From the NCBI GenBank assembly GCA_964590225.1, contig CAZPWS010000012.1:1-64000 (forward strand): a stretch of 64,000 nucleotides of DNA. Direction: 5' to 3'. Each line of letters begins with the position of its first letter. Within the stretch, counting starts at the first letter, position 1. Below the pieces are notes generated by a model, which searched no databases, was not told the DNA's origin, and saw nothing but the letters and a program-made list of their open reading frames with translations. The translations under genes were made by a program, and so were the position numbers. The stretch comes from JAEUSG01 sp964590225 (lineage in GTDB: Bacteria; Fibrobacterota; OXYB2-FULL-49-7; JAEUSG01). Shown piece after piece: positions 8,515 through 15,871 of the stretch.

Positions 8515-9076
8515 GCAGTGTCTCATTTGGTTTTTTCCAACTCAACAATTGCTTTGATACAATTCTTACCAATTCAGCAAGTTCTTCAAAATGCTGATTG
8601 TGTATGCACAGTCGTCTTAAGAGCTTCCAGGCTCGCTCTATCGGATTCAGTTCTGGGCTATAAGGCGGTAAAAACATCAACTTTATTGAATTTCGATGTG
8701 CACGAAGCCAGTCGCCCAGTATTGCAGCATGATGCCAGCGAGCATTATCCACTACCACGATAGCTTTTTTCTTTCCTTTATTTTTGCTAACTTTCTTCAG
8801 GAAAGCCCCGAATGTCTGGGCATTAAAAACTTCACTTCTCATAGATATCAACCTTCCGTCTGCCGGATGAACTGCTCCAAAGTAGGCAATGCTTTTCCTA
8901 GTTGGAGCATGAAGAACAACAGGGTCTTTCTCTTCAGGTGGCACCCACATCGCACACCGTGACCCATGTTGCTGGAAATGACATTCATCCTCAAACCATA
9001 ACTCAATATCATCGCGTTTAGCCAATCTCTGAAGTTTTTTTATATTTCTCCTGCACTTGCGGGTCTGATTTTGCAA
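8492..9076 (-). CDS. IS630 transposase, downstream frame (DDE catalytic part)
   Basis: The frame carries the DDE catalytic core of IS630/Tc1-mariner type transposases: first Asp in LWFEDECHF, second in VVVDNARWHH, and the final acidic residue in SPELNPIERAW. On its own it lacks the DNA-binding region; joined to the frame at 9018-9527 the product would be about 345 aa, the normal length for the family. The nominal start at 9076 is probably not used. Expression by frameshifting or transcriptional slippage at the A7 run, or plain inactivation by an indel, would all explain the arrangement. Confidence 0.82.
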   Translation of the reverse strand: MQNQTRKCRRNIKKLQRLAKRDDIELWFEDECHFQQHGSRCAMWVPPEEKDPVVLHAPTRKSIAYFGAVHPADGRLISMRSEVFNAQTFGAFLKKVSKNKGKKKAIVVVDNARWHHAAILGDWLRAHRNSIKLMFLPPYSPELNPIERAWKLLRRLCIHNQHFEELAELVRIVSKQLLSWKKPNETLHKLCAII

Positions 9077-9527
9077 TTAGCGGTCTTGGCTTTCGGCGTC
9101 GAAAGCCCATTACATGAAACATTCTACGACATTGTCGTTCTCCAAGAATAACTTTATGCTTTTTTTTCAGGTGAAAACTAAGAAGCTTTCCATCCCATAA
9201 ATTCTGAGAATATCCAAAATCTCTTGGGGATTTACGCAAATCTTTCCCTATCGATTTTTGAATACTTGAGTCCACTGCTGTGGGGCGACCAGGACGCTCC
9301 GCATCTGTTAATCCTGCAAAACCACTCTCTTCAAAACGCTTAATCCAATATTGAACAGTACGAGGACTTTGGTTGAAGAGTTCTGCTATTTCATAGCTAC
9401 TCTTTCCAGAACATGCCAGAAGTATTCCGTGGAGCCTATGATCATAACGAGATTCTTCCGTTCTGACAATTTCTTGTTGTACGGCAATCTTCATTAATTC
9501 ACTGTCTCGTATCTTTAGTCTTTGCAT
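9018..9527 (-). CDS. IS630 transposase, upstream frame (DNA-binding part)
   Basis: This 169-aa frame begins MQRLKIRDSELMKI, with RBS-like aggaggc before the ATG. It contains an HTH of the type used by IS630 transposases (SSYEIAELFNQSPRTVQYWIKRFEE), a Gly-Arg linker (TDAERPGRPTAV) and a second HTH-like segment (KVILGERQCRRMFHVMGF). It stops at 9018-9020, 59 nt inside the second frame. The catalytic part is in the overlapping frame 8492-9076, so a complete protein needs a +1 (or -2) frame change in the overlap, where the mRNA has a run of seven A. Confidence 0.82.
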   Translation of the reverse strand: MQRLKIRDSELMKIAVQQEIVRTEESRYDHRLHGILLACSGKSSYEIAELFNQSPRTVQYWIKRFEESGFAGLTDAERPGRPTAVDSSIQKSIGKDLRKSPRDFGYSQNLWDGKLLSFHLKKKHKVILGERQCRRMFHVMGFRRRKPRPLIAKSDPQVQEKYKKTSEIG

Positions 9528-9561
9528 AAAGCCTCCTTCTATCTATAAGATAGAATAGAGG

Positions 9562-9597
9562 TTATATTATGCGCAATAATTTATGTCCGCGTGTATA
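9562..9597 (-). repeat. IS630 right terminal inverted repeat with TA target
   Basis: Read on the minus strand it begins TATACACGCGG and contains ATTGCGCATA. The outermost TA duplicates the target. Confidence 0.8.
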
Positions 9598-11018
9598 GTA
9601 ATATTTCGAGTGATCGTGATTTGGGATATCTTACGACAAATGATGAGGATCCAACAGCTGTCAATGCTTTTAAAGTTTTCTATGCTATGAAGCAAGGCAT
9701 TGATTTTCTTGATGACCATGGTGGGCAACCACGACATTACATAAGGTGCTTTTATCCTGGCTCAGGCAATTTTTTTCAGCCGTCGATTATTCCCGAGTCA
9801 TATTTTTCAATAGCAGCCGGAAGTTATGCATATGGTTCCACTGTTCTTCATGAATTAGGGCATGCAGTTATGTGGTATCAGATGGGGGAATGGAGTCCAG
9901 CTGAAGGACATTCTCATTGGCTTCATGAAGTTTCAACACGTGAGTTTGCGTTTATGGAAGGATGGCCCACATTTTTTTCAATGTGTGTAAAGAATGATCC
10001 GGCATATGTCGAAGAAAGTGGTTACAGAGTACAACTGGAATATGGTGGGTGTTATGATCCTCTTGGCTGGATGCACAATGACCAGCTTTCATATGGTGAT
10101 GCTTGTGAAGGTAGGGTTATTACTGCCCTGTGGGATCTGTATGACTCATTTAATGAAAGCTCACCAGCTGATGACCCATCATTAATCCAGCCGCTGGGGA
10201 TTAATTGCTATTTAAATAATTCATATGTCGCCTATGATGTCAATTTTGGTCCTGCACAAGACTACTATAGCGGTGGCAGTAATTTCTTTACCAGAACATG
10301 GTGTAATATGTATAATAATCATGTACATAATCTACAAGAATTGTATGACAATTATAAAAACACTATTTCTTCAGAAGCAAGAGCTCAAGCATTGCAGTCC
10401 TTAAAGAATAACACCATAGATTATTATCCGGTTGATTTGACTTATAGTGGTACTACATTTTCTGGTGTAGAGAGAATTCAAGCTAAGAATTCTGTCACAA
10501 TAAGTTCAAGTTGCTTTAGCGCTTCCGCAAAAATAATTATAGAGTGTAACAATTCGATTTCGATATTGCCAGGGACTTCGATATTAGAGAATTCAAATGT
10601 ATCTCTTGGTTCTGTTAATAAATTTTCTTGCATTCAAGGTCCATTGGCAAAAGAAATTACTCTTGAGGATAATTTCAATGAAGATTCAGATTTGATCGCT
10701 TTTGACAAAAAGAATTTTGCTGAAGTAAGCGCACTAACGATATGCCCAAATCCGTTTAACCCTTCAACAACAATAAAATTTACAATACCATTTCGAAAAA
10801 ATGATTATGGTGACGTCCTCATTCGGTTGAACATATACAATGTTCAAGGAAAATTGATTAAAAGTTTGCTGAATAATAATAAAATGGTTGCTGGGGTCTA
10901 CCAAATACCATGGGATGGTCGTGACGATTCTGGTGCAACAGTATCGGCCGGAATATATTTATGTCATTTATCTTATAGTAATATTAGGACTGTATCTTTA
11001 CTGATACTCAATAAATGA
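9596..11018 (+). pseudogene. 3' part of a secreted HExxH metalloprotease gene with sorting tail
   Basis: About 473 codons are open from the IS boundary. The apparent GTG start at 9591 lies within the IS inverted repeat, so the true N-terminus and signal peptide are missing. The catalytic motif HELGHAVMWY is followed 30-40 residues later by FMEGWPTFF, likely supplying the third zinc ligand. A beta spacer (SSSCFSASAKIIIECN) precedes the sorting tail CPNPFNPSTTIKF. It is a third peptidase class in this island after M14 and C25. Without an export signal it is probably non-functional, unless expressed as an in-frame fusion after precise IS excision. The stop overlaps the next start by 4 nt. Confidence 0.75.
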
Positions 11019-11452
11019 AATTATATTGTGCATTGTATTTGATTCTTATGTTGTTTTATGCATGCAACGAAAATGGTGCTGTTTGTATACCTCCAAAAGG
11101 TGATCGCAATTTTATTTTGCATGTAGAATACTCAAAAGAAAGAAATATTGCCGTTGGCGACCAAATAACTTTGGATATACAAATTACACCTGATTGGGCC
11201 GCTTTTGTTCCAGAAACCACCGTGATAGTTACAACAAAATTAAAGTTGACAAATAGCACAACGACTAAGGGTTTTCAGATAGAGCAAGGTTTTGATTCCT
11301 CTTGGATATCGATTTTTAGGAGAGATACGATCGTATCATATTCGACAAGAATTCGAGCCATTAGCAAGGGGAAATGGGAATTGATAGTTAATTCACTCGA
11401 TTCCTTAAAGCTGTTTGGAGGTCTTTCTTATAAAATATTGGAAGTAGATTAA
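11015..11452 (+). CDS. Small lipoprotein of unknown function
   Basis: This 145-aa protein has a lipoprotein signal (about residues 1-17, MLFYAC). A single beta-rich domain follows, with VEYSKERNIAVGDQITLDIQI and TTVIVTTKLKL, resembling an Ig-like or CARDB-type fold by pattern only. I recognise no family. The ATG overlaps the stop of the metalloprotease fragment (ATGA), so it was once translated with that gene and may serve it. Confidence 0.6.
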   Translation: MKLYCALYLILMLFYACNENGAVCIPPKGDRNFILHVEYSKERNIAVGDQITLDIQITPDWAAFVPETTVIVTTKLKLTNSTTTKGFQIEQGFDSSWISIFRRDTIVSYSTRIRAISKGKWELIVNSLDSLKLFGGLSYKILEVD

Positions 11453-11489
11453 ATATGCGGATTTTCATAAGATTGATAAAGGATCAAAA

Positions 11490-12014
11490 ATGTTGACCAA
11501 GAATAGTTCAGTTTTACTGTGCTCTGTTGTTTTTCTGTCTGGTGTTTTCTTTCAAAACTGTTCGGAAAGGGAACAAAAGCCACTATCGCCGGAAGAGATA
11601 GACTATTCTGATAGCGCTTATCAGTTTTCGTTGCGTGTTATTGAAACATATTTAACCGCAGACTCCTCACTATTTAGAACTTATTTAGCCGATACCATTT
11701 ATACCCTTGATGACGATACTCCATTTCTTAGTGACACGATGCAATTAACCAGTATTTTTTCTATAGTCAGAGACTATTCCATATATACAATTGATGATTA
11801 TTTGAATACATACGATCCTGAAGTCCACTATAAAGACAGCATATTTAGTCATTTTGATTCCACACTGTCAACTTGGTCGATTAGTATGCATGATTACATT
11901 TTTGTTGGCAACAGGCTTAAGGCGGATAAAACAGAGTTGATCTGGAGCGATTTGCTTGTGTTTGTTGTTACGAAAAAAGATGGATTTTGGAAATTAAAAG
12001 CTTTTTCAGGATGA
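11490..12014 (+). CDS. Small lipoprotein of unknown function
   Basis: This 174-aa protein has a probable lipobox at FFQNC (about residues 20-24) and an RBS aaagga before the ATG. The mature part is acidic and Asp/Ser/Tyr-rich, mixed alpha/beta, and ends ELIWSDLLVFVVTKKDGFWKLKAFSG. That ending is reminiscent of NTF2-like lipoproteins that close with a strand of this type. This is a resemblance only; I do not recognise the family. The next gene starts 4 nt after the stop. Confidence 0.55.
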   Translation: MLTKNSSVLLCSVVFLSGVFFQNCSEREQKPLSPEEIDYSDSAYQFSLRVIETYLTADSSLFRTYLADTIYTLDDDTPFLSDTMQLTSIFSIVRDYSIYTIDDYLNTYDPEVHYKDSIFSHFDSTLSTWSISMHDYIFVGNRLKADKTELIWSDLLVFVVTKKDGFWKLKAFSG

Positions 12015-12018
12015 ATAA

Positions 12019-12744
12019 TTGATAACAAAATATTCATCACTACCTTTCAAGGTTATATTTACTTTGCTTGCAGTTGAAGGACGAGCAGATATTTTTTTTC
12101 CAGTTTATCCACCGTGTGTTTTATTAGAAGATGATGGAGTCGATAGCATACTTCCATATAAAGATAGTTTTGAATTTGCAATAAATGGCGACACTTTAAG
12201 TTTTGCGGGTAAGATCACTATGCATTGCTGCGGTAGCCATTTTATACGGCAATATTTAAGTGGAGATACTTTGTTCTTTCAACGAGTTGACACAGGTAAT
12301 ATTTGTCGGTGTTACTGCATGTACAATTTTTCATTAGAGATTACAAACTGTACATTTCAAAGATATCGTGTCATTTTGCTTCCAACGGATAACTTGCCAA
12401 CCTTGGATACTTTGATTGATATGACAACAAATATTGAACGAGGGGAAAATATAGATAATAAAGATTGTTTTGCTCATTGGCTGAAGTGTAACCCCAACCC
12501 ATTCAGCCCCCAAACTACAATTACCTTTTCGGGCACACAGGATAGGGAGGCGGTCAAGCTAAACATTATTGATCCAACTGGTCGAGTTGTAAGAACGATG
12601 TCGGGTAGTGCAAATGGCGGTAAGGTTTCGTATGTCTGGGATGGAACTGATCAAAACAGGAAAGCGCTAGCAAGGGGAGTTTATGTTGCAAATGTGGTTA
12701 GCAAAGGTGTAAACATGAAGAAGCTTCTGGTGCTAACGAGGTGA
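12019..12744 (+). CDS. Small Cys-rich exported protein with shared sorting tail (paralogue of 2532)
   Basis: This 241-aa protein has a TTG start at 12019, with agga 7 nt upstream and no ATG available in frame. A signal peptide runs to about residue 24 (VEGRA|DIFF). The central domain repeats the Cys layout of the protein at 2532: CCGSHFI, CRCYCMYNF, TNCTFQRYRVILL, LPTLDTL. The tail NPNPFSPQTTITF onward is nearly identical in DNA to those of three other genes here. The function is unknown. The fragment at 8312 appears to be the N-terminus of a third family member. Confidence 0.72.
   Translation: MITKYSSLPFKVIFTLLAVEGRADIFFPVYPPCVLLEDDGVDSILPYKDSFEFAINGDTLSFAGKITMHCCGSHFIRQYLSGDTLFFQRVDTGNICRCYCMYNFSLEITNCTFQRYRVILLPTDNLPTLDTLIDMTTNIERGENIDNKDCFAHWLKCNPNPFSPQTTITFSGTQDREAVKLNIIDPTGRVVRTMSGSANGGKVSYVWDGTDQNRKALARGVYVANVVSKGVNMKKLLVLTR
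12488..12741 (+). repeat. Shared sorting-tail DNA module, copy B
   Basis: The four-way identical core is at 12596-12650. Its 3' end (aagcttctggtgctaacgag) matches copy D, whereas copies A and C share the other variant. Confidence 0.85.
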
Positions 12745-12750
12745 TATAGA

Positions 12751-13734
12751 GTGAAGAAACAAATAATAATGTATGAGATGCTTATAATCATAGGTATGAT
12801 GGTGGTAAGCTTAGTGTTTTCTGAACCTCAATATCGTTATTATGTTTTTCTTACCGATTCTTCTCTAAATATCATCGAAAAACGGGTAACTATAATAGAT
12901 TCAAATCGATTTGCCTCTGATGCTGAGTTCAGGTCCAATGCAATACCTTATATGGCTGTCAAGTCAATTGAATTTATTGGCGATACTGTAGCACATGGCT
13001 TGCTACTTTCGGGTAGAGCTGAACCAACAGATCCTGGGAATCGCGGTTTTTTTACAAGAATGTATCCCTGTTCAATTCTGGTTAACCTTTTTGATGATGC
13101 CATGACTCCTGGTGGTTATCACTCATACTTTTTTTATGGAGACAGTGTATCAAGGAAAAGTGGATTGGATACCATAAAGCCTAATGATTACATGATGGTA
13201 AAGCAGTCAGAATGGAGTAATGATACAGTAATTACCGCAAATGAAAAAAATTCGCTATCATCCATTTTGTCTGATATGGATATTGTAGCATTACAGGACT
13301 ATTCGCTAATTATTTACATATACAAACACTCCTTTTCTAATTGGGATAATTACCAACGAGATACTTCACTTGGATTAACCGTTGTGCGTTATCTCGTTTT
13401 TGTATGTCATGAGCTATCAATTCAGCTCTCAACAGTAGAAAAAAAAGATGGAGGATATGGCGTACAAAGAATTCTGGTAAACCCCAATCCATTCAGTCTC
13501 AAAACTACAATTACCTTTTCGGGCACACAGGACAGGGAGTCGGTCAAGCTAAACATTATAGATCCAACTGGTCGAGTTGTAAGATCGATGTCGGGTAGTG
13601 CAAATGGCGGTAAGGTTTCGTATGTCTGGGATGGAACTGATAAAAATGGGAAAGCGCTGGCAAGGGGAGTTTATGTTGCAAATGTTGTTGGCAAAGGTGT
13701 AAACATGAAGAAGTTGTTGGTGTTGACTAAGTGA
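12751..13734 (+). CDS. Exported protein of unknown function with shared sorting tail
   Basis: This 327-aa protein starts at a GTG preceded by gagg within the end of the previous gene. A signal peptide covers about residues 1-24. The central 210 residues match no family I know; they are mixed alpha/beta with few cysteines and the landmarks RYYVFLTDSS, GFFTRMYPCS and YHSYFFYGDS. The last 85 residues are the NPNPFSLKTTITF sorting tail, nearly DNA-identical to that of 2532. The body is unrelated to the other tail-bearing genes, so the tail looks like a module attached to different bodies. Confidence 0.7.
   Translation: MKKQIIMYEMLIIIGMMVVSLVFSEPQYRYYVFLTDSSLNIIEKRVTIIDSNRFASDAEFRSNAIPYMAVKSIEFIGDTVAHGLLLSGRAEPTDPGNRGFFTRMYPCSILVNLFDDAMTPGGYHSYFFYGDSVSRKSGLDTIKPNDYMMVKQSEWSNDTVITANEKNSLSSILSDMDIVALQDYSLIIYIYKHSFSNWDNYQRDTSLGLTVVRYLVFVCHELSIQLSTVEKKDGGYGVQRILVNPNPFSLKTTITFSGTQDRESVKLNIIDPTGRVVRSMSGSANGGKVSYVWDGTDKNGKALARGVYVANVVGKGVNMKKLLVLTK
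13479..13731 (+). repeat. Shared sorting-tail DNA module, copy C
   Basis: The four-way core is at 13586-13640. It is closest to copy A: the two match almost base for base from aattaccttttcgggc to ggcaaaggtgt. Confidence 0.85.
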
Positions 13735-13760
13735 CTGGTCTTTCATTGTTCGAATGTTGA

Positions 13761-13976
13761 CTGCAATGTTACGCTTACAAATGGAGTATTGGTGTTTGTG
13801 CGTCTAATAGTCAGCTTATTAGAACACTCGTTGATGGGGTGCTTCTATCAGGAAAGCATGGTTGTTTTTGGGATGGTAAAGATGGATTTGGTAACACTGT
13901 TTCGACAGGTTTGTACATTGCACGCATAAAAATGGATCGTAAGATAATTATGCGTAATTTAGTATTTGTAAAGTAG
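13761..13976 (+). pseudogene. Vestigial 3' end of a sorting-tail gene
   Basis: This frame has no start and opens after a stop at 13758. It encodes SQLIRTLVDG, CFWDGKDGFGNTVSTGLYIARI and a terminal IIMRNLVFVK before the TAG at 13974. That is the second half of a FlgD-like sorting tail from a different subfamily than the four repeated modules. Its body and NPNPF start are missing or frameshifted (a neighbouring frame reads VTLTNGVLVFV). It fills most of the gap between the genes at 12751 and 14024. Confidence 0.65.
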
Positions 13977-14023
13977 ATCGATATGTTTTTATTTCATGTT
14001 TTTAAAACGATAGGAGGAGAAAC

Positions 14024-14827
14024 ATGACCGAAATAATCTCCAAATTAGTTTTATTCCTTGTTTTTTTGTCCACTTCTGTTGTGTCTCAGGCAATTCCTTT
14101 TAGCATAGATAAGGACACGGTTAGCGCATGTGATGGGCGTTGTAATTCTGATTCTTTTACCATAGTAAATCAAAGCACTGTTGAATCATTAAAATTTGAT
14201 TCGCTTTCATTCAAAATGTATTCGGATTTTTTACCTGACCTTCTTGATAATTGGTTGGTTACTTTTGGCTATATAGGCGGCTCTAATTTTCTTGAATACC
14301 ATATTCATGCCAGTTCATCGCTGTACATATCATCATATTATGGTGCTGACTCTGCAGCTCTGACATTATTGCCTGGTGGTTCGCTTGTTTTCAATTATAT
14401 ATATCTAGCGAGAGTAATTTGTTATTTCTCAAACGAAGAAAGTTTTCTTATAGTCAAGTTTCATAAAGGTGGTTTTGTTGATAGTATTGTTATTGTTGGA
14501 ACAAATAATAGTTGGTGCTATGACAACAATGAAAAAATTAACAATGGGATAAAAGCACAAAGCATTGTGATCAACCCCAATCCATTCAGTCCCCAAACTA
14601 CAATTTCTTTCTCGGGCGCACTGGATAGAGCGCCGGTGAAGCTCAATATCATCGATCCAGCCGGTCGGATTGTAAGAACGATGTCGGGTAGTGCAAATGG
14701 CGGTAAGGTTTCGTATGTCTGGGATGGAACTGACCAAAACAGGAAAGCGTTGGCAAGGGGAGTTTATGTTGCAAATGTGGTTGGCAAAGGTGTAAATGTA
14801 AAGAAGCTTCTGGTGCTAACGAGGTGA
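14024..14827 (+). CDS. Exported protein of unknown function with shared sorting tail
   Basis: This 267-aa protein has a strong RBS (aggagg) before the ATG and a signal peptide at about 1-23. The domain of about 150 residues begins with DTVSACDGRCNSDSFTIVNQS and is beta-rich (SLVFNYIYLARVI, SFLIVKFHKGGF). Its opening resembles the choice-of-anchor/CARDB-like segments often found before sorting tails, but I cannot assign a family. The tail NPNPFSPQTTISF is the fourth copy of the shared module and the most diverged at its 5' side. Confidence 0.7.
   Translation: MTEIISKLVLFLVFLSTSVVSQAIPFSIDKDTVSACDGRCNSDSFTIVNQSTVESLKFDSLSFKMYSDFLPDLLDNWLVTFGYIGGSNFLEYHIHASSSLYISSYYGADSAALTLLPGGSLVFNYIYLARVICYFSNEESFLIVKFHKGGFVDSIVIVGTNNSWCYDNNEKINNGIKAQSIVINPNPFSPQTTISFSGALDRAPVKLNIIDPAGRIVRTMSGSANGGKVSYVWDGTDQNRKALARGVYVANVVGKGVNVKKLLVLTR
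14573..14824 (+). repeat. Shared sorting-tail DNA module, copy D
   Basis: The four-way core is at 14679-14733. The first 100 bp are clearly diverged from A-C while the remainder matches copy B, a mosaic pattern. Confidence 0.85.
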
Positions 14828-14830
14828 TTT

Positions 14831-14859
14831 GGCTCTATATCTTTAACAATTAAAGAGCC
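14831..14859. terminator. Candidate terminator between convergent genes
   Basis: ggctct and agagcc form a 6-bp stem with a possible inner cttta/taaag pairing. It lies between the + gene ending at 14827 and the minus gene ending at 14871. There is no clear U-tract on either side. Confidence 0.3.
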
Positions 14860-14870
14860 TATTGGCTGAT

Positions 14871-15806
14871 CTATTTTCCGCGAAGTTTAGCCATTTTTTC
14901 CATATCGCTTATGGCTGTTTTTATTTCGCTACCGTCAAAAAGAAACTGACATAATTGTTTTGAAAAGGGGCTGTTGGTTTTAATAAGCGACTTTATGGCA
15001 TTCTGGCGGACAAGGGGTTCACGGTCAAGTCCGAGTTCTCCAATAATATCAACCATCCACTCCTCGTGCCCCTTTTTACAGGCTTCTCCTACAACCCAGA
15101 ATGCCGTTGCTCTCATGAGATGGTTTTTGTGCTCCGCCATCTCCCGTACATCATCGGCAATATTTTTGATGCCCATAAGGTAAAGTGTTTTAAGCACATT
15201 GCCGCGCACCCTGTTATTGGGGTCGCGTTTTAGAGACATCAGAGTTGGAACAGCAGTTTTATTATCTGCGGCTTCAAGAGCTTCAACTCCGTTTGCCCTT
15301 ACGCGCGGGTCAGGATCGTGCAGTACTCTGTAAACGAGTGAGATGTCGCGGCCGCCAAGCATTTCTTTAAGAACGGAAACGGCAGTTGCCCTCATTCTTA
15401 CATCATTATCGGTTAGCATTTCAGCGACGACCTGCTTAATTTTGTCGTCCTGCCCTAAAAGACCCAGCGTCTGGAGACTGCGGAGGCGAATGTCGTCATC
15501 TGTTGATTTAAGGCCAATGGCGAGGTGGTCAATTACCGCGGGATCGAGTCTTTTTAGTATGGTCGCAAGGCTGTCCTTAACCCCTTTATCAATATCCGCC
15601 CACGATTCGATAAGTTGGCGGCGGATTAGATTTGCTGAGCCAATTACTGCCTCTCGCGCAACATTCCTGTTTGTGTGGCGGCAAAGTGGTATTAATGACT
15701 TGATTAGAGATATAGACCCCTTCTCGGCAGATTCGCGGATTGCCTTAATCTGTCTTGCTTGGTCATTGCTGTTTACTTCAGTGAGTAAATAGGTTTCGTC
15801 AATCAT
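14871..15806 (-). CDS. HEAT-repeat protein
   Basis: This 311-aa protein starts at the ATG at 15806; a TTG at 15821 would add five residues, and neither has a clear RBS. It is almost entirely helical HEAT repeats of about 31 residues, for example NVAREAVIGSANL, DIRLRSLQTLGLLG, DVRMRATAVSVLKE, DPRVRANGVEALEA, NRVRGNVLKTLYLMG and LVRQNAIKSLIKT. There is no signal peptide, so it is presumably a cytoplasmic scaffold. In related contexts such proteins appear near sensor or cyclic-nucleotide modules; here it stands alone, divergent from the gene at 15872. No enzymatic motif is visible. Confidence 0.8.
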   Translation of the reverse strand: MIDETYLLTEVNSNDQARQIKAIRESAEKGSISLIKSLIPLCRHTNRNVAREAVIGSANLIRRQLIESWADIDKGVKDSLATILKRLDPAVIDHLAIGLKSTDDDIRLRSLQTLGLLGQDDKIKQVVAEMLTDNDVRMRATAVSVLKEMLGGRDISLVYRVLHDPDPRVRANGVEALEAADNKTAVPTLMSLKRDPNNRVRGNVLKTLYLMGIKNIADDVREMAEHKNHLMRATAFWVVGEACKKGHEEWMVDIIGELGLDREPLVRQNAIKSLIKTNSPFSKQLCQFLFDGSEIKTAISDMEKMAKLRGK

Positions 15807-15871
15807 GATTGTATAACGCAAAATATAATAACGACTTGAAAAATGGAAAAGATTATCTTTTTACTTGAACA

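Larger units (their letters stand above)
8481..9595 (-). mobile_element. IS630-family insertion sequence
   Basis: The element is about 1.1 kb. It has imperfect terminal inverted repeats (28 of 36 matches between 8479-8514 and 9562-9597, including ATTGCGCATA identical) and a TA on each side (8479-8480, 9596-9597), as expected for this TA-targeting family. It carries a transposase split over two overlapping frames on the minus strand. It lies between two coding fragments of the secretome island. Confidence 0.9.

Noticed and set aside
9591..9596. GTG at 9591 as a real start for the metalloprotease
   Set aside because: It lies within the IS630 inverted repeat, has no RBS and no signal peptide follows.
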